Of a stretch of DNA of 39,910 bases, positions 7,971 through 16,195 are shown piece by piece. Under the pieces are notes generated by a model. It made no database searches. It was given only the letters and a program-made list of their open reading frames with translations, and was not told where the DNA came from. The DNA comes from Opitutia bacterium (GTDB taxonomy: Bacteria; Verrucomicrobiota; Verrucomicrobiia; Opitutales; Opitutaceae): positions 1-39,910 of the forward strand of contig CANIJN010000015.1 in the NCBI GenBank assembly GCA_947467625.1, in the 5' to 3' direction. A program made the translations under genes and the position numbers. Each line of letters begins with the position of its first letter. The stretch's first letter is position 1.

Positions 7971-8486
7971 TCAGCCGACCTCCCGCGCCACGCGCTGCCA
8001 AATCAGCGTGAACGAGGAACAATAGTCCTCAGGCCGTGCCGCCAGCCGCCGCGCCACTTCGGCCACCGCGATCCACTCGCCCCGCTCGATTTCCTCCGGG
8101 TGCAGCTCAAACGGCCCTTCGTGACGAAGCCGATAGATCCAACAAAATTCCCACCCGGTCTCTACGCACGCCTCAATCCGGAACCAGCGCTCCGGCGGCG
8201 CAGACAAGCGCACGCCGATCTCCTCCCCTAATTCGCGCACGGCCGCGGTATCGTAGTCCTCTCCTGCGTCGAGATGACCGGAACACGAAGAATCCCATAG
8301 GCCCGGGGAAAGATCTTTTTTCATTGAGCGCTTCTGCAGGAAAATTCGCCCGGCCGCATCGAACACGAGCACATGCACCGCCCGGTGCCAGAGCCCCGTG
8401 GCATGCACCACTCTGCGGGTTTCCTGCCCGATCACTTCATCGCGCGCGTTCACCACGTCGAACCATTCATCGGCTGTCTTGTTCAT
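7971..8486 (-). CDS. Nudix hydrolase (YfcD/IPP-isomerase-like subgroup)
   Basis: A 171-residue protein with a full Nudix box: GHLDAGEDYDTAAVRELGEE, continuing IGV, which matches GX5EX7REUXEEXGU. The N-terminal DEWFDVVNARDEVIG and LWHRAVHVLVF segments, and KRSMKKDLSPGLWDSS before the box, resemble the YfcD and isopentenyl-diphosphate isomerase-like branch. The substrate cannot be told; a nucleoside- or prenyl-diphosphate hydrolase is likely. ATG 8486 (MNKTADEW) is chosen because an upstream in-frame ATG (8537) adds 17 low-information residues. It converges with the mntR-like gene (31-bp gap) and is divergent from the 8613 operon. Confidence 0.88.
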   Translation of the reverse strand: MNKTADEWFDVVNARDEVIGQETRRVVHATGLWHRAVHVLVFDAAGRIFLQKRSMKKDLSPGLWDSSCSGHLDAGEDYDTAAVRELGEEIGVRLSAPPERWFRIEACVETGWEFCWIYRLRHEGPFELHPEEIERGEWIAVAEVARRLAARPEDYCSSFTLIWQRVAREVG

Positions 8487-8612
8487 GCAGCCACTGAGAG
8501 AGCCCGAACCTGAAAACGCTTCAAGCCCCGTCCACAAAATGGCTCACGGAAGATTGGCTTTGTCATCCCCGGCCCTTCCTGTCCTCTCATCCCCTCTCGT
8601 ATCTAAAACACC

Positions 8613-9050
8613 ATGGCCAAAATTGACGTCAGCAAAGTCGCTGAGATTCTGAAGAAAAACCAAATCGATCCCGCGATGCTCCGCCGCGTCATCGAAGAGA
8701 TGAACCTCGCCGTCGAACCCGAGGGCGCCGACGGCGACAAGCCGCCCGCCGTTAAAAAGCAATTTGTGGTCATCGTCAGTGACCCCGAAGGCCGCCTCCC
8801 GAAAAACGATTTCGTCGGCTGGGTAGTTCAGATCCCCGAGAGCGAGAGCCCTTCCACCACGCTCGACCGCATCTTCCGTAGTTCCTACGACTACAACACG
8901 ACCAAAAAGGGCCAACTGCTGCCCGTGAAGACCGTCGGCGAAGCGATCGAGGCTGTCCCCGCCAAATTCCTCAAAGAGGCCGACGTCTGGATAAAGACTA
9001 AGACTCCCGTTCTGGTCGTAAAAACCGACAACGATATTCCGAAGGAGTAA
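8613..9050 (+). CDS. Conserved-looking hypothetical protein, 145 aa
   Basis: I do not recognise a family. The protein has a short N-terminal helical segment (AKIDVSKVAEILKKNQIDP, residues 2-20), an acidic linker (residues 34-43), and then a mixed strand/helix region including QFVVIVSDPEGRLP and a C-terminal VLVVKTDNDIP. There is no signal peptide or membrane segment, so it is probably cytoplasmic. Its end carries AAGGAG, the likely ribosome binding site for the next gene, which begins 8 nt downstream. It heads the long plus-strand operon, so it may be housekeeping, but no function can be assigned. Confidence 0.8.
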   Translation: MAKIDVSKVAEILKKNQIDPAMLRRVIEEMNLAVEPEGADGDKPPAVKKQFVVIVSDPEGRLPKNDFVGWVVQIPESESPSTTLDRIFRSSYDYNTTKKGQLLPVKTVGEAIEAVPAKFLKEADVWIKTKTPVLVVKTDNDIPKE

Positions 9051-9058
9051 TTCTCCGC

Positions 9059-9868
9059 GTGAAAACACCCGCGGGTCCGCTGGCCATTTGGCTGCTGAGT
9101 GTCTGCCTCGCGGGGTCGGCCGGATGCGACGCGAAATCTTCCGGGAGGCTGGGCGATCCCGCTCCCTTGGTCACGTCTTCCTACGAAGTCGTCCACACCT
9201 TCCCACACGACCCCACAGCGTTCACGCAGGGGCTGGTCTTCCTCGAAGGTGACCTCCTCGAAAGCACCGGCCTCAACGGCAAATCCACCCTCCGTCGCGT
9301 GGAGCTTTCCACCGGTCGCATCCTCCGCCACGTGCGCGTCCCCGCCGAATACTTCGCCGAAGGCATGACCGTGCTCGGCGGAAAAATTTACCAGCTCACT
9401 TGGAAAAACCAGAGGGGCTTTGTCTACGACCTCGCCACGTTCACGCTCGAAAAAGAATTCTCCTACGCTGGGGAAGGCTGGGGCCTCACCACCGATGGCC
9501 AATCGCTGATCCTCAGCGACGGCACCCACCAACTCCGCTTTCTTGATCCTAACACCTTCAAGGTCACGCGCACGGTGAGTGTCCTCCGCGACGGCCAGCC
9601 CCTCCGCTTACTCAACGAGCTCGAATTCATCCGCGGCGAAATTTACGCGAACATCTGGCAGAGCCACACCGTCGCCCGCATCGCGCCCAGCACTGGCCAC
9701 GTGATGGGTCTGATCGATTTCTTCGGTCTCTTGCCCGACGCCGACCGCACTGCGGACACCGATGTCCTCAATGGTCTCGCCTACGACGCCGCCACCGACC
9801 GCCTCTTCGTCACCGGCAAGCACTGGCCGAAACTCTTCGAAGTGCGCCTCAAACCGGCGCGACCCTGA
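9059..9868 (+). CDS. Glutaminyl-peptide cyclotransferase-like lipoprotein
   Basis: A 269-residue protein of the plant-type glutamine cyclotransferase (Glu_cyclase_2) beta-propeller family. It shows HTFPHDPTAFTQGLVF, ESTGLNGKSTLRRVEL, LTWKNQRGFVYD and LNELEFIRGEIYANIWQS, all typical blade motifs. The family converts N-terminal Gln to pyroglutamate. The N-terminus has a hydrophobic stretch (residues 7-20) followed by AGSAGC at about 18-23, a weak lipobox, so envelope anchoring is likely. The start is GTG 9059, with GGAG 11 nt upstream inside the end of the preceding gene. Its biological peptide targets are unknown. Confidence 0.9.
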   Translation: MKTPAGPLAIWLLSVCLAGSAGCDAKSSGRLGDPAPLVTSSYEVVHTFPHDPTAFTQGLVFLEGDLLESTGLNGKSTLRRVELSTGRILRHVRVPAEYFAEGMTVLGGKIYQLTWKNQRGFVYDLATFTLEKEFSYAGEGWGLTTDGQSLILSDGTHQLRFLDPNTFKVTRTVSVLRDGQPLRLLNELEFIRGEIYANIWQSHTVARIAPSTGHVMGLIDFFGLLPDADRTADTDVLNGLAYDAATDRLFVTGKHWPKLFEVRLKPARP

Positions 9869-9932
9869 GTCGCCGGTTGCGCGCTTGCCGATCTCCGTCG
9901 CCCACTCAAAGTCACCCAGCAACCGATCGTTT

Positions 9933-11075
9933 ATGGCTGCCAAATCCCTCCCTCCTCCGCTCCTTTACGCCGACACCACGCGCAGTCCCGACGCGCTTTA
10001 TTTCGGTCGCGTCGAAGTGCCCGACCCGTTCATCGCCTTCGGCCTGCGCGGCAAGAAATACGCCGTGGTCGGCGCCCTCGAGTTCGGTCGGGTCAAAAAA
10101 ACATCCTCGTTCGACGTCGTCCTCCCGCTAGAATCTTACGTGAAACGCGCCCGCGACCTCTGGCCGGAACGCAAACCCGGCGCAGCCGAATTTATTTATC
10201 TCCTCGCCAAGGATTTCTCACAAACGCGCTTCACGGTTCCCGAAGATTTTCCCGCCGGAATTTACGAAAAACTCTTCGAACTCGGCCTCGACCTCGAAAT
10301 CGCCGACGGCGCGCTCTTTCCCGCACGCGAAATCAAAACCCCCGCTGAAACCGCCGCCATTCGCGAAGGCAATCGTCTCAGCGCCCTCGGCTTCGCGGCC
10401 GCAGAAAACATTCTCCGCACCAGCACGATCTCCGGTCGGGAACTGCTTCACCGCGGGAAACGGGTGACGAGTGAAATGCTCAAGTTCGCCATCGAGGTCG
10501 CCATTCTGGAGGCGGGCGGCGTCTCGGCCAACACCATCGTCGCCGGCGGCGACCAAGCCTGCGACCCCCATGAGCGGGGGACCGGACCCCTCCGGCCAAA
10601 TGAGCTCATCATCATCGACATCTTCCCACGCGTCACGGCCACAGGTTACCACGGCGACATGACGCGCACCTTCCTGCGGGGGCGGGCCAACGACGCCCAG
10701 CGCGCCCTCGTCGCCGCCGTCCGCGCCGCCCAACTCGCTGCGCTCACAGGTATCCGCGCCGGTGCCAATGGCCGATTGGTTCACGGCAAATGCGTCGAGG
10801 TTTTCGCCGCCCGCGGCTACGAGACCACGCACACGTCCACGGGCGCTTCCGGGTTTTTCCATGGCACCGGTCATGGCCTCGGTCTCGCCGTGCACGAGCT
10901 CCCCCGGATGAGCGGCTCCGTTGATTACATTCTGCGAAAAAACTCCGTCGTGACCGTCGAGCCCGGCCTTTACTACCCCGGTCTCGGTGCCTGTCGCATC
11001 GAGGACGTAGTCCTCGTGACCTCCACCGCTCCGAAACTTCTCTCCCATTACCCCTATGACTGGGAACTCAGCTAA
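9933..11075 (+). CDS. M24 family metallopeptidase (Xaa-Pro aminopeptidase-like)
   Basis: A 380-residue pita-bread peptidase. The N-terminal creatinase-like domain spans about 1-140 and the catalytic domain the rest. All five dimetal ligands are visible: Asp229 (IIIDIFPR), Asp242 (GDMTRTF), His314 (HGTGHGLG), Glu343 (TVEPGLY) and Glu357 (CRIEDVV). It should remove N-terminal residues, perhaps before proline, in the cytoplasm. ATG 9933 is used because the longer frame starting at 9762 overlaps the previous gene and yields Ser/Pro-rich shadow sequence. The stop is 7 nt before the heptose kinase start. Confidence 0.92.
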   Translation: MAAKSLPPPLLYADTTRSPDALYFGRVEVPDPFIAFGLRGKKYAVVGALEFGRVKKTSSFDVVLPLESYVKRARDLWPERKPGAAEFIYLLAKDFSQTRFTVPEDFPAGIYEKLFELGLDLEIADGALFPAREIKTPAETAAIREGNRLSALGFAAAENILRTSTISGRELLHRGKRVTSEMLKFAIEVAILEAGGVSANTIVAGGDQACDPHERGTGPLRPNELIIIDIFPRVTATGYHGDMTRTFLRGRANDAQRALVAAVRAAQLAALTGIRAGANGRLVHGKCVEVFAARGYETTHTSTGASGFFHGTGHGLGLAVHELPRMSGSVDYILRKNSVVTVEPGLYYPGLGACRIEDVVLVTSTAPKLLSHYPYDWELS

Positions 11076-11082
11076 CCTGCGC

Positions 11083-12060
11083 ATGAAATCGCTGCCTTCT
11101 CTGCTCAAAAAAATCGCAGGCCTCCGCATTTTGGTCATCGGCGATGTCATGCTCGACCGCTACATCTGGGGAGATGCTACCCGCATCTCGCCCGAGGCCC
11201 CGGTTCCCGTGATCGATGTCTCCCGCGAGACGTGGACCGCCGGCGGTGCCGCCAACGTCGCGCTCAATATCGCCGCGCTCGGCGCTCGCTGCACGGTCGG
11301 CGGATTCGTGGGCTCGGACGAATCTGGCGCCAAACTGACCCAATCGCTCGAGAGCAAAAAAATCGCCGTAATCAAAACGCCGGGCTCTGCCCAGACGATC
11401 GTGAAGACCCGCGTAATGGTGCAGCGCCAGCAGCTCTGCCGGATCGACCTGGAGTCCCCACCCGCGTCCTACGGGATGACCGCCCTGCAGGCGCAAGCGC
11501 TATTCGCCCAGGAAATCGCCGCCTGCGATGCCGTGATCATCTCCGACTATGCCAAGGGCATTCTCAACGATGAGGTGGTTGCCCGCGTCACCCAACTCGC
11601 CCGCGCCGCCGGCAAATTCATCGCCCTCGACCCGAAGCCCAAGCGCAAACTCTCCTTCCACAGCCTCGATCTCATCACGCCCAACAAGCGCGAATCTCTC
11701 GAACTCGCCGGGCTCACTCCCGCACCCCACACGCCTTATCCCGCGGCCGAGGTCTGCACCCGCCTCCACGAACGTTACAGCTCTAAGCATCTCGTCATCA
11801 CGTTGGGCGAAGAGGGCATGCTCCTCAGTTCGGGCGGGAAAATTATCTGCACGATCCCGACGGCGGCCCGGGAAGTTTTCGACGTTTCCGGTGCCGGCGA
11901 CACCGCCCTCGCCGCCCTCGTGCTCGCGCTGACCGCCGGCGCGAAACTAGAAAACGCCGCCCTCTTCGCCAACGCAGCCGCTGGTGTCGTCGTCGGCAAA
12001 CTCGGCACGGCCACGGTCTCCCCCGCCGAACTCCGCGCCTACGTCGCCCACGAATCATGA
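11083..12060 (+). CDS. rfaE1: Heptose-7-phosphate kinase, RfaE1-type (PfkB family)
   Basis: A 325-residue PfkB carbohydrate kinase matching the kinase half of HldE. Features are VIGDVMLDRYIWGDATRISPE-type start, TAGGAANVALNIA (substrate domain), and DVSGAGDT at 267-274 with catalytic Asp273. It phosphorylates D-glycero-D-manno-heptose 7-phosphate at C1 for ADP-heptose and LPS core synthesis. No nucleotidyltransferase (RfaE2) domain is attached, so that activity must be encoded elsewhere. ATG 11083 is preferred; ATG 11056 overlaps the end of the M24 gene. The stop overlaps the next ATG by 4 bp (ATGA), coupling it to the GmhB-like phosphatase, which is the next step of the pathway. Confidence 0.9.
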   Translation: MKSLPSLLKKIAGLRILVIGDVMLDRYIWGDATRISPEAPVPVIDVSRETWTAGGAANVALNIAALGARCTVGGFVGSDESGAKLTQSLESKKIAVIKTPGSAQTIVKTRVMVQRQQLCRIDLESPPASYGMTALQAQALFAQEIAACDAVIISDYAKGILNDEVVARVTQLARAAGKFIALDPKPKRKLSFHSLDLITPNKRESLELAGLTPAPHTPYPAAEVCTRLHERYSSKHLVITLGEEGMLLSSGGKIICTIPTAAREVFDVSGAGDTALAALVLALTAGAKLENAALFANAAAGVVVGKLGTATVSPAELRAYVAHES

Positions 12061-12587
12061 GCAAAGCACTCTTCCTCGATCGCGACGGGACGCTGATCCT
12101 CGATAAACATTATCTCGCCGACCCTGCTGGCGTGGAACTTATCCCCGACGTCGCTACCGCTCTCACCCGCGCCCGGTCGTTAGGCTATAAATTATTCATC
12201 CTCACGAACCAGTCCGGCATCGGCCGCGGGATGTATTCCCTCGACGACGTTCACCGCTGTAATGAGCGCATGGACGAACTGCTCGCGCTCCCGCAGCCGA
12301 TCTTCGACGGCATCTGCATTGCGCCCGAGTCGTCCGACCAGCCATCGCTCTATCGCAAACCGTCCCCTCGCTACATTCTCGAAATGATCACGCTGCACGG
12401 CCTCGACCCCACTCAATGTTGGATGGTCGGAGATCGCGACACCGACATCGCGGCGGGGCTCAATGCCAAGATAAACGCCGCCGCTGTCTGCACCGGTAAG
12501 CACGACGCCGCGACGTGGGCCGCTCTCGCCGCCCCCGGGGTGCGGGTCTTTCCTGGTCTCCTCGAATTCGTCGCCACGCTGCGGTGA
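12057..12587 (+). CDS. gmhB: HAD-IIIA phosphatase, GmhB-like
   Basis: A 176-residue HAD-superfamily phosphatase. Catalytic motif I is FLDRDGT with Asp8 and Asp10, motif II is ILTNQSG, the conserved Lys is in YRKPSP, and the C-terminal acidic motif is VGDRDTDI. The expected role is removing the C7 phosphate of heptose 1,7-bisphosphate, and coupling to rfaE1 supports it. The structural zinc loop of classical GmhB (Cys-x-His ... Cys-x-Cys) is not present: here the segment reads CIAPESSDQPSLYRKP with one Cys only. Substrate could therefore differ from E. coli GmhB. The next gene starts 4 nt after the stop. Confidence 0.85.
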   Translation: MSKALFLDRDGTLILDKHYLADPAGVELIPDVATALTRARSLGYKLFILTNQSGIGRGMYSLDDVHRCNERMDELLALPQPIFDGICIAPESSDQPSLYRKPSPRYILEMITLHGLDPTQCWMVGDRDTDIAAGLNAKINAAAVCTGKHDAATWAALAAPGVRVFPGLLEFVATLR

Positions 12588-12591
12588 TGTT

Positions 12592-13419
12592 ATGCCCGAG
12601 CTCGCTGAAGCCGAATTCTACCGCAAGCGCTGGGACCTCGCTGCGTGCGGCTCGATTGTCACCCGCGTGCTGACCCATGATCGCGCAGGAGTTTTCCGCG
12701 GCACCGATCCAGCGATCGTGCGCCGACACCTCACGCAAGCCCGATTCCAAAGCTCACAGGCAGCGGCGAAGCAGATAATGTTTCACTTTTCGGGCGACCG
12801 TTGGCTCGGCCTTCACCTCGGCATGAGCGGCGCACTGCGCGCCGAACCACCGGGCTACGTCCCGCAGAGACACGATCACCTCGTGCTCGTCACGCCGAAA
12901 CACGCCCTCGTTTTCACCGATCCGCGCATGTTTGGGCGCGTGCAGTTTCATCATGATCCCGCGCCGCCCGCGTGGTGGACAACGATCGCCCCCGCCATTC
13001 TCTCACCCGCCTTTACACTCGAAGCCGTCGCCCTGTTCCTTCGCCGGCGCGCGCGCACGCCCATCAAAGCCGTCCTCCTGATGCAGGAACGCTTCCCGGG
13101 GATCGGCAACTGGATGGCCGACGAAATTCTTTGGCGCGCTGCGATTCACCCGCAACGCCGCGCTGGCGCGTTGCCACCGACCGAGATTCGCACGCTCTGG
13201 CGCGAATGCCGCCGCGTCGCTCGGCTCGCTCTTCGCATAATCGCGGGTCACGATGACGTCCTCCCGCCCGACTTGAACGCCCACATCCCGCGCACGTGGT
13301 TGTTTCATCATCGCTGGGCCGACGGTGGCCGCTGTCCGAAAACCCACGCGCCCCTGATGCGCGCAGCGGTAGGCGGCCGCACGACCTGCTGGTCTCCTGC
13401 CCGACAGCCGTTGCGCTAA
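12592..13419 (+). CDS. Fpg/Nei-family DNA glycosylase with altered zinc finger
   Basis: A 275-residue Fpg/Nei-like base-excision repair protein. It begins MPELAEAE, keeping the catalytic Pro (residue 2 before Met removal) and Glu; the usual PELPE is PELAE. Lys60 (AAKQIMF), Asn173 ([11 protein letters not shown]) and Arg263 (GGRTT) match conserved DNA-contact positions. The C-terminal finger is unusual: only Cys248, His252 and Cys266 remain where four cysteines are expected, and the end reads [10 protein letters not shown] degenerate or zincless finger is likely. The role is excision of oxidised bases; substrate range is not predictable. It is packed 4 nt after gmhB and 1 nt before tlyA. Confidence 0.87.
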   Translation: MPELAEAEFYRKRWDLAACGSIVTRVLTHDRAGVFRGTDPAIVRRHLTQARFQSSQAAAKQIMFHFSGDRWLGLHLGMSGALRAEPPGYVPQRHDHLVLVTPKHALVFTDPRMFGRVQFHHDPAPPAWWTTIAPAILSPAFTLEAVALFLRRRARTPIKAVLLMQERFPGIGNWMADEILWRAAIHPQRRAGALPPTEIRTLWRECRRVARLALRIIAGHDDVLPPDLNAHIPRTWLFHHRWADGGRCPKTHAPLMRAAVGGRTTCWSPARQPLR

Positions 13420-13420
13420 T

Positions 13421-14197
13421 ATGTCCACCGCCCCGAAACTCCGCCTCGACGAACTCCTCGTCGCCCGCGGCCTCGCCCCGACTCGGGCTCAGGCGAAAGC
13501 ACTGATTATGAGTGGCCGCGTTCTGCGGGGCACGGATCGTCTCGACAAACCGGGCAAAGAATTCCCGACCGACCTCGATCTCATCGTCGAGCAACCGCCA
13601 CGTTTCGTCTCCCGCGGAGGCGAAAAACTCTGCGGTGCCCTCGAACGATTCGCGCTCGATCTCCGCGGCGCACACGTCCTCGACGTCGGCGCGTCCACCG
13701 GTGGCTTCACCGACTGCTCCCTCCAGGCGGGAGCCGCGGACGTTATTTGCGTAGATGTCGGCCGCGCGCAGCTCCACCCCAAACTCCTCGCCGACCCGCG
13801 CGTCACGAATTTCGAAAAAATTAACGCCCGCCATCTGACTGCGCGCGACCTCCCGCGCAGTGATTTCGACATCATCGTGATGGATCTCTCGTTCATCTCC
13901 CTTCGTTCGGTGCTTCCCGCCGTCTGGCCGCTCCTGCGAGTCGGCGGCACCGTGATCGCGCTCGTCAAACCCCAGTTCGAAGCCGGGAAAGCCGCCGTAG
14001 ATAAGGGGCGCGGCGTCATCCGTGATACCGCGGTGCAGGACGCGGTGCTGAGCGGCATCCGGGATTTCGCCCTCGCCGGACTCCCCGGTGCCCGACTTGT
14101 CGGCACGATGGATTCGCCGATTAAGGGCACCGACGGCAACCGGGAATTTCTGCTCGGACTACGCAAAGAAACACCTCACACAGAAGCCCTCACATGA
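13421..14197 (+). CDS. tlyA: TlyA-family rRNA 2'-O-methyltransferase
   Basis: A 258-residue protein with an N-terminal S4 RNA-binding domain ([19 protein letters not shown], about residues 8-65) and a FtsJ-type SAM methyltransferase domain. The SAM site is [14 protein letters not shown], and the catalytic residues of the K-D-K-E type are represented by [16 protein letters not shown] and [11 protein letters not shown]. TlyA proteins methylate 16S and/or 23S rRNA cytidines. Only one nucleotide separates it from the glycosylase stop and its own stop overlaps nadK by 4 bp, so translation is coupled. It could alternatively be a TlyA-like hemolysin annotation by similarity, but rRNA modification is the known activity. 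Confidence 0.93.
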   Translation: MSTAPKLRLDELLVARGLAPTRAQAKALIMSGRVLRGTDRLDKPGKEFPTDLDLIVEQPPRFVSRGGEKLCGALERFALDLRGAHVLDVGASTGGFTDCSLQAGAADVICVDVGRAQLHPKLLADPRVTNFEKINARHLTARDLPRSDFDIIVMDLSFISLRSVLPAVWPLLRVGGTVIALVKPQFEAGKAAVDKGRGVIRDTAVQDAVLSGIRDFALAGLPGARLVGTMDSPIKGTDGNREFLLGLRKETPHTEALT

Positions 14198-15033
14198 CCC
14201 CCATCCGCAAGCTCGCGTTCGTGGTGAACGAGGCAAAACCCGGCGCCGCCGAACTCGCCCGCGAACTGCTCGTCGTTGCACGCGGTGCCCGCGTCCCGCT
14301 CAAGCACACGAAGCGTTTCCCAGTGCCGAAGGGCTGGCTGCGTGGCTGCGACGCATGCTGCGTTATCGGCGGCGACGGCACTCTCCTCGGCGTCGCCCGC
14401 GAGGCGGCGCGCGAACAGGTGCCGATCATCGGGGTGAATCGCGGCAGCCTCGGTTTTCTCACCACCTTTTCCGCCGATGAGGCGCGCGCCCAGTTTCGCG
14501 ATCTGCTCCGCGGTCATTTTCGGATCGCCCACCGCGCCATGCTCGAGTGCTCCAACGGCCACGGTCTGCCCGAACTCGCGCTGAACGACGTGCTCATCAA
14601 GGACAAAATCAACTCACGCTTGGTCCGCCTCGAAGTCTTCGCCGACGGTGAACTCGTCACGAACTACACGTGCGACGGTCTGATTTTTTCGACGCCCACC
14701 GGCTCCACCGCTTACAACCTCTCCGCGGGCGGGCCGATCATCCATCCGAGCGCCAGCGTCATCGCCATGACGCCCATCTGTCCACACACGCTGAGCAACC
14801 GCTCGATCATCCTCCGCGAAAACGTCCAACTCCGGGTTTACAATCGCAGCCCCGGATCAACCTTGCTCGTAGCGGTGGATGGACAGCGCAATCTCCGCGC
14901 CGCCAACGATGCGCCCACCGAGATATCGATCTCCAAACTCCGGCTACCGCTCGTCCAGCGCGCTGATTATTCTCACTTCGCCGTCGTGCGGTCTAAACTC
15001 AAGTGGAGCGGCGGTTTTATCGACCAACGGTAG
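14194..15033 (+). CDS. nadK: NAD kinase
   Basis: A 279-residue ATP-NAD kinase that makes NADP+ in the cytoplasm. It shows the GGDGT motif (59-63), [22 protein letters not shown] with the conserved Asn-Asp, and [18 protein letters not shown]. Length matches the bacterial family. The ATG overlaps the tlyA stop by 4 bp, so it is the last gene of the plus-strand run. A stem-loop lies 30 bp beyond its stop, but the U-tract of that structure is on the opposite strand. Confidence 0.96.
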   Translation: MTPIRKLAFVVNEAKPGAAELARELLVVARGARVPLKHTKRFPVPKGWLRGCDACCVIGGDGTLLGVAREAAREQVPIIGVNRGSLGFLTTFSADEARAQFRDLLRGHFRIAHRAMLECSNGHGLPELALNDVLIKDKINSRLVRLEVFADGELVTNYTCDGLIFSTPTGSTAYNLSAGGPIIHPSASVIAMTPICPHTLSNRSIILRENVQLRVYNRSPGSTLLVAVDGQRNLRAANDAPTEISISKLRLPLVQRADYSHFAVVRSKLKWSGGFIDQR

Positions 15034-15059
15034 GTCAAACGGCGCTCCACACTGGGCGC

Positions 15060-15087
15060 AAAAAAGCCCCGGCTTTCACCGGGGCTT
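15060..15087 (-). terminator. Intrinsic terminator for the small EF-hand gene
   Basis: AAGCCCCGG (15064-15072) and CCGGGGCTT (15079-15087) form a perfect 9-bp stem with a 6-nt loop. Read on the minus strand it is followed by six T (15060-15065), so it terminates the minus-strand gene ending at 15110. On the plus strand no T-tract follows, but the stem may still help end or protect the nadK message. Confidence 0.9.
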
Positions 15088-15109
15088 AAAAATCAAACTG
15101 AGCAGGAAA

Positions 15110-15361
15110 TTATTTTCCTTCGCCCTTCTTCTTCTTCTCGGCCTTGGCCTTTTCCATATCGGCCTTCAGCGCAGCCTCTTCGTCGGCGTCGAGCTTACCG
15201 TTACCATTCTTGTCGTACTTCTTGAGGTCGGCTTCGGCCTTCTTTTTCTTCTTAGCAGCTTTTTCGGCGTCATCCGCAGCGCGGACGGCGGGAACAGTGA
15301 ACATGCCGGCAACAGCGAGGACGCTGGCGAGCAGGGTGATTTTGGAGGATAGTTTTTTCAT
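15110..15361 (-). CDS. Small exported EF-hand, lysine-rich protein
   Basis: An 83-residue protein. Residues 1-28 form a clear Sec signal peptide (MKKLSSKITLLASVLAVAG, with cleavage near VRA-AD). The mature part is about 55 residues: a Lys/Ala-rich helix, then one canonical EF-hand loop DKNGNGKLDADEE with Asp, Asn, Asn, Asp and Glu at the ligand positions, then a Lys-rich tail. It probably binds Ca2+ in the periplasm; a single hand suggests dimerisation or a structural role. ATG 15361 is chosen over an in-frame TTG three codons upstream. It is followed by a strong terminator, so it can form a short separate transcript end. Confidence 0.85.
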   Translation of the reverse strand: MKKLSSKITLLASVLAVAGMFTVPAVRAADDAEKAAKKKKKAEADLKKYDKNGNGKLDADEEAALKADMEKAKAEKKKKGEGK

Positions 15362-15416
15362 TGGACGCAAAAGAGAACAGGATGCCGGGCAGGAAATCCA
15401 GCCTCTTTTGCCGAAT

Positions 15417-16091
15417 TTATAACCATGAAACGACGACTTGGCGGACCCGATCGAGCCGTTTGTACGCGACCATCTCCGGCGACATCGAAGTCAGCGCGCG
15501 GCGCAATCCGGCCGCCGCCACCCCATCGACCAACATCGTGTCGAGCCGGTGCAATGCGATGCGCAGCCCCAACACGACGCCACCCGACTCGGGCAGCGCC
15601 ACCAACACCTGACGCTCGACGCGTAGCCAGAGCCGCTCCGGGGAAGTCGGTAGATCGGGAGCGGGCACGCCCCTCGCCGGATGGAGATTGAGTTCGTCGC
15701 TCTCCGTAAACCCCCAGTTGTCGCGATGAAAGGCAATCCCCGGCTTGAGCCGGTTAAGGAATTGCTGGATCGGCGCAGCGAGCGCGCTATTCAGCCACGG
15801 CGCGACGCCATGGATCCCCTCGATGGTCTGGCCCAACTTCGCTTCCAGCGCCCAGCCAGTGGGAAAGCAGAGTGCCCCGCCCCGCAGACGAAACGCGCCC
15901 CTCGCGTCCGGTGATAACAACAGAAAATCCGCCTCCATCGCAGCACCCAGACCGCGAATCGTGGCAGAGCTCGCCACGCCCCGTCCCGCACACAGCGCGG
16001 CAAACTCCGCGAGGAGCGGCTCCCCCTCGGCCGTGGGCGCGGCGTAGCGCTCAGGCTCCAGAGCAAGCCAGCGCATCCGCTCCGCCAACAC
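15417..16091 (-). CDS. DUF3445 / heme-dependent oxidative N-demethylase-like protein, short N-terminus
   Basis: A 224-residue protein with the hallmarks of the DUF3445 family: CFPTGWALEAKLGQTIEGIH, then FHRDNWGFTESDELNLHP, then LWLRVERQVLVALPESGGV. Characterised relatives are the alpha-type subunits of heme-dependent oxidative N-demethylases. Family members usually carry about 50 more N-terminal residues. Here the first start is GTG 16091 and an in-frame TAA lies at 16113-16115, just after a T7 run on the minus strand. It may be truncated, frameshifted, or a naturally short version. The 104-bp gap from the M16 gene has no other ORF of note. Function as an active enzyme is uncertain. Confidence 0.8.
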   Translation of the reverse strand: MLAERMRWLALEPERYAAPTAEGEPLLAEFAALCAGRGVASSATIRGLGAAMEADFLLLSPDARGAFRLRGGALCFPTGWALEAKLGQTIEGIHGVAPWLNSALAAPIQQFLNRLKPGIAFHRDNWGFTESDELNLHPARGVPAPDLPTSPERLWLRVERQVLVALPESGGVVLGLRIALHRLDTMLVDGVAAAGLRRALTSMSPEMVAYKRLDRVRQVVVSWL

Positions 16092-16195
16092 GCGCCCTGT
16101 CGGATCGCGCGATTAAAAAAAGTCGCGTGGCTCCCCGCGGCGGAGCGCTAGGTGGTGACGCTAATCTCCGTCGGCGAAAAGATCGCCGAGCGCGC

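Noticed and set aside
15064-15087. Terminator for nadK on the plus strand
   Set aside because: The stem is symmetrical but only the minus strand has a T-tract after it.
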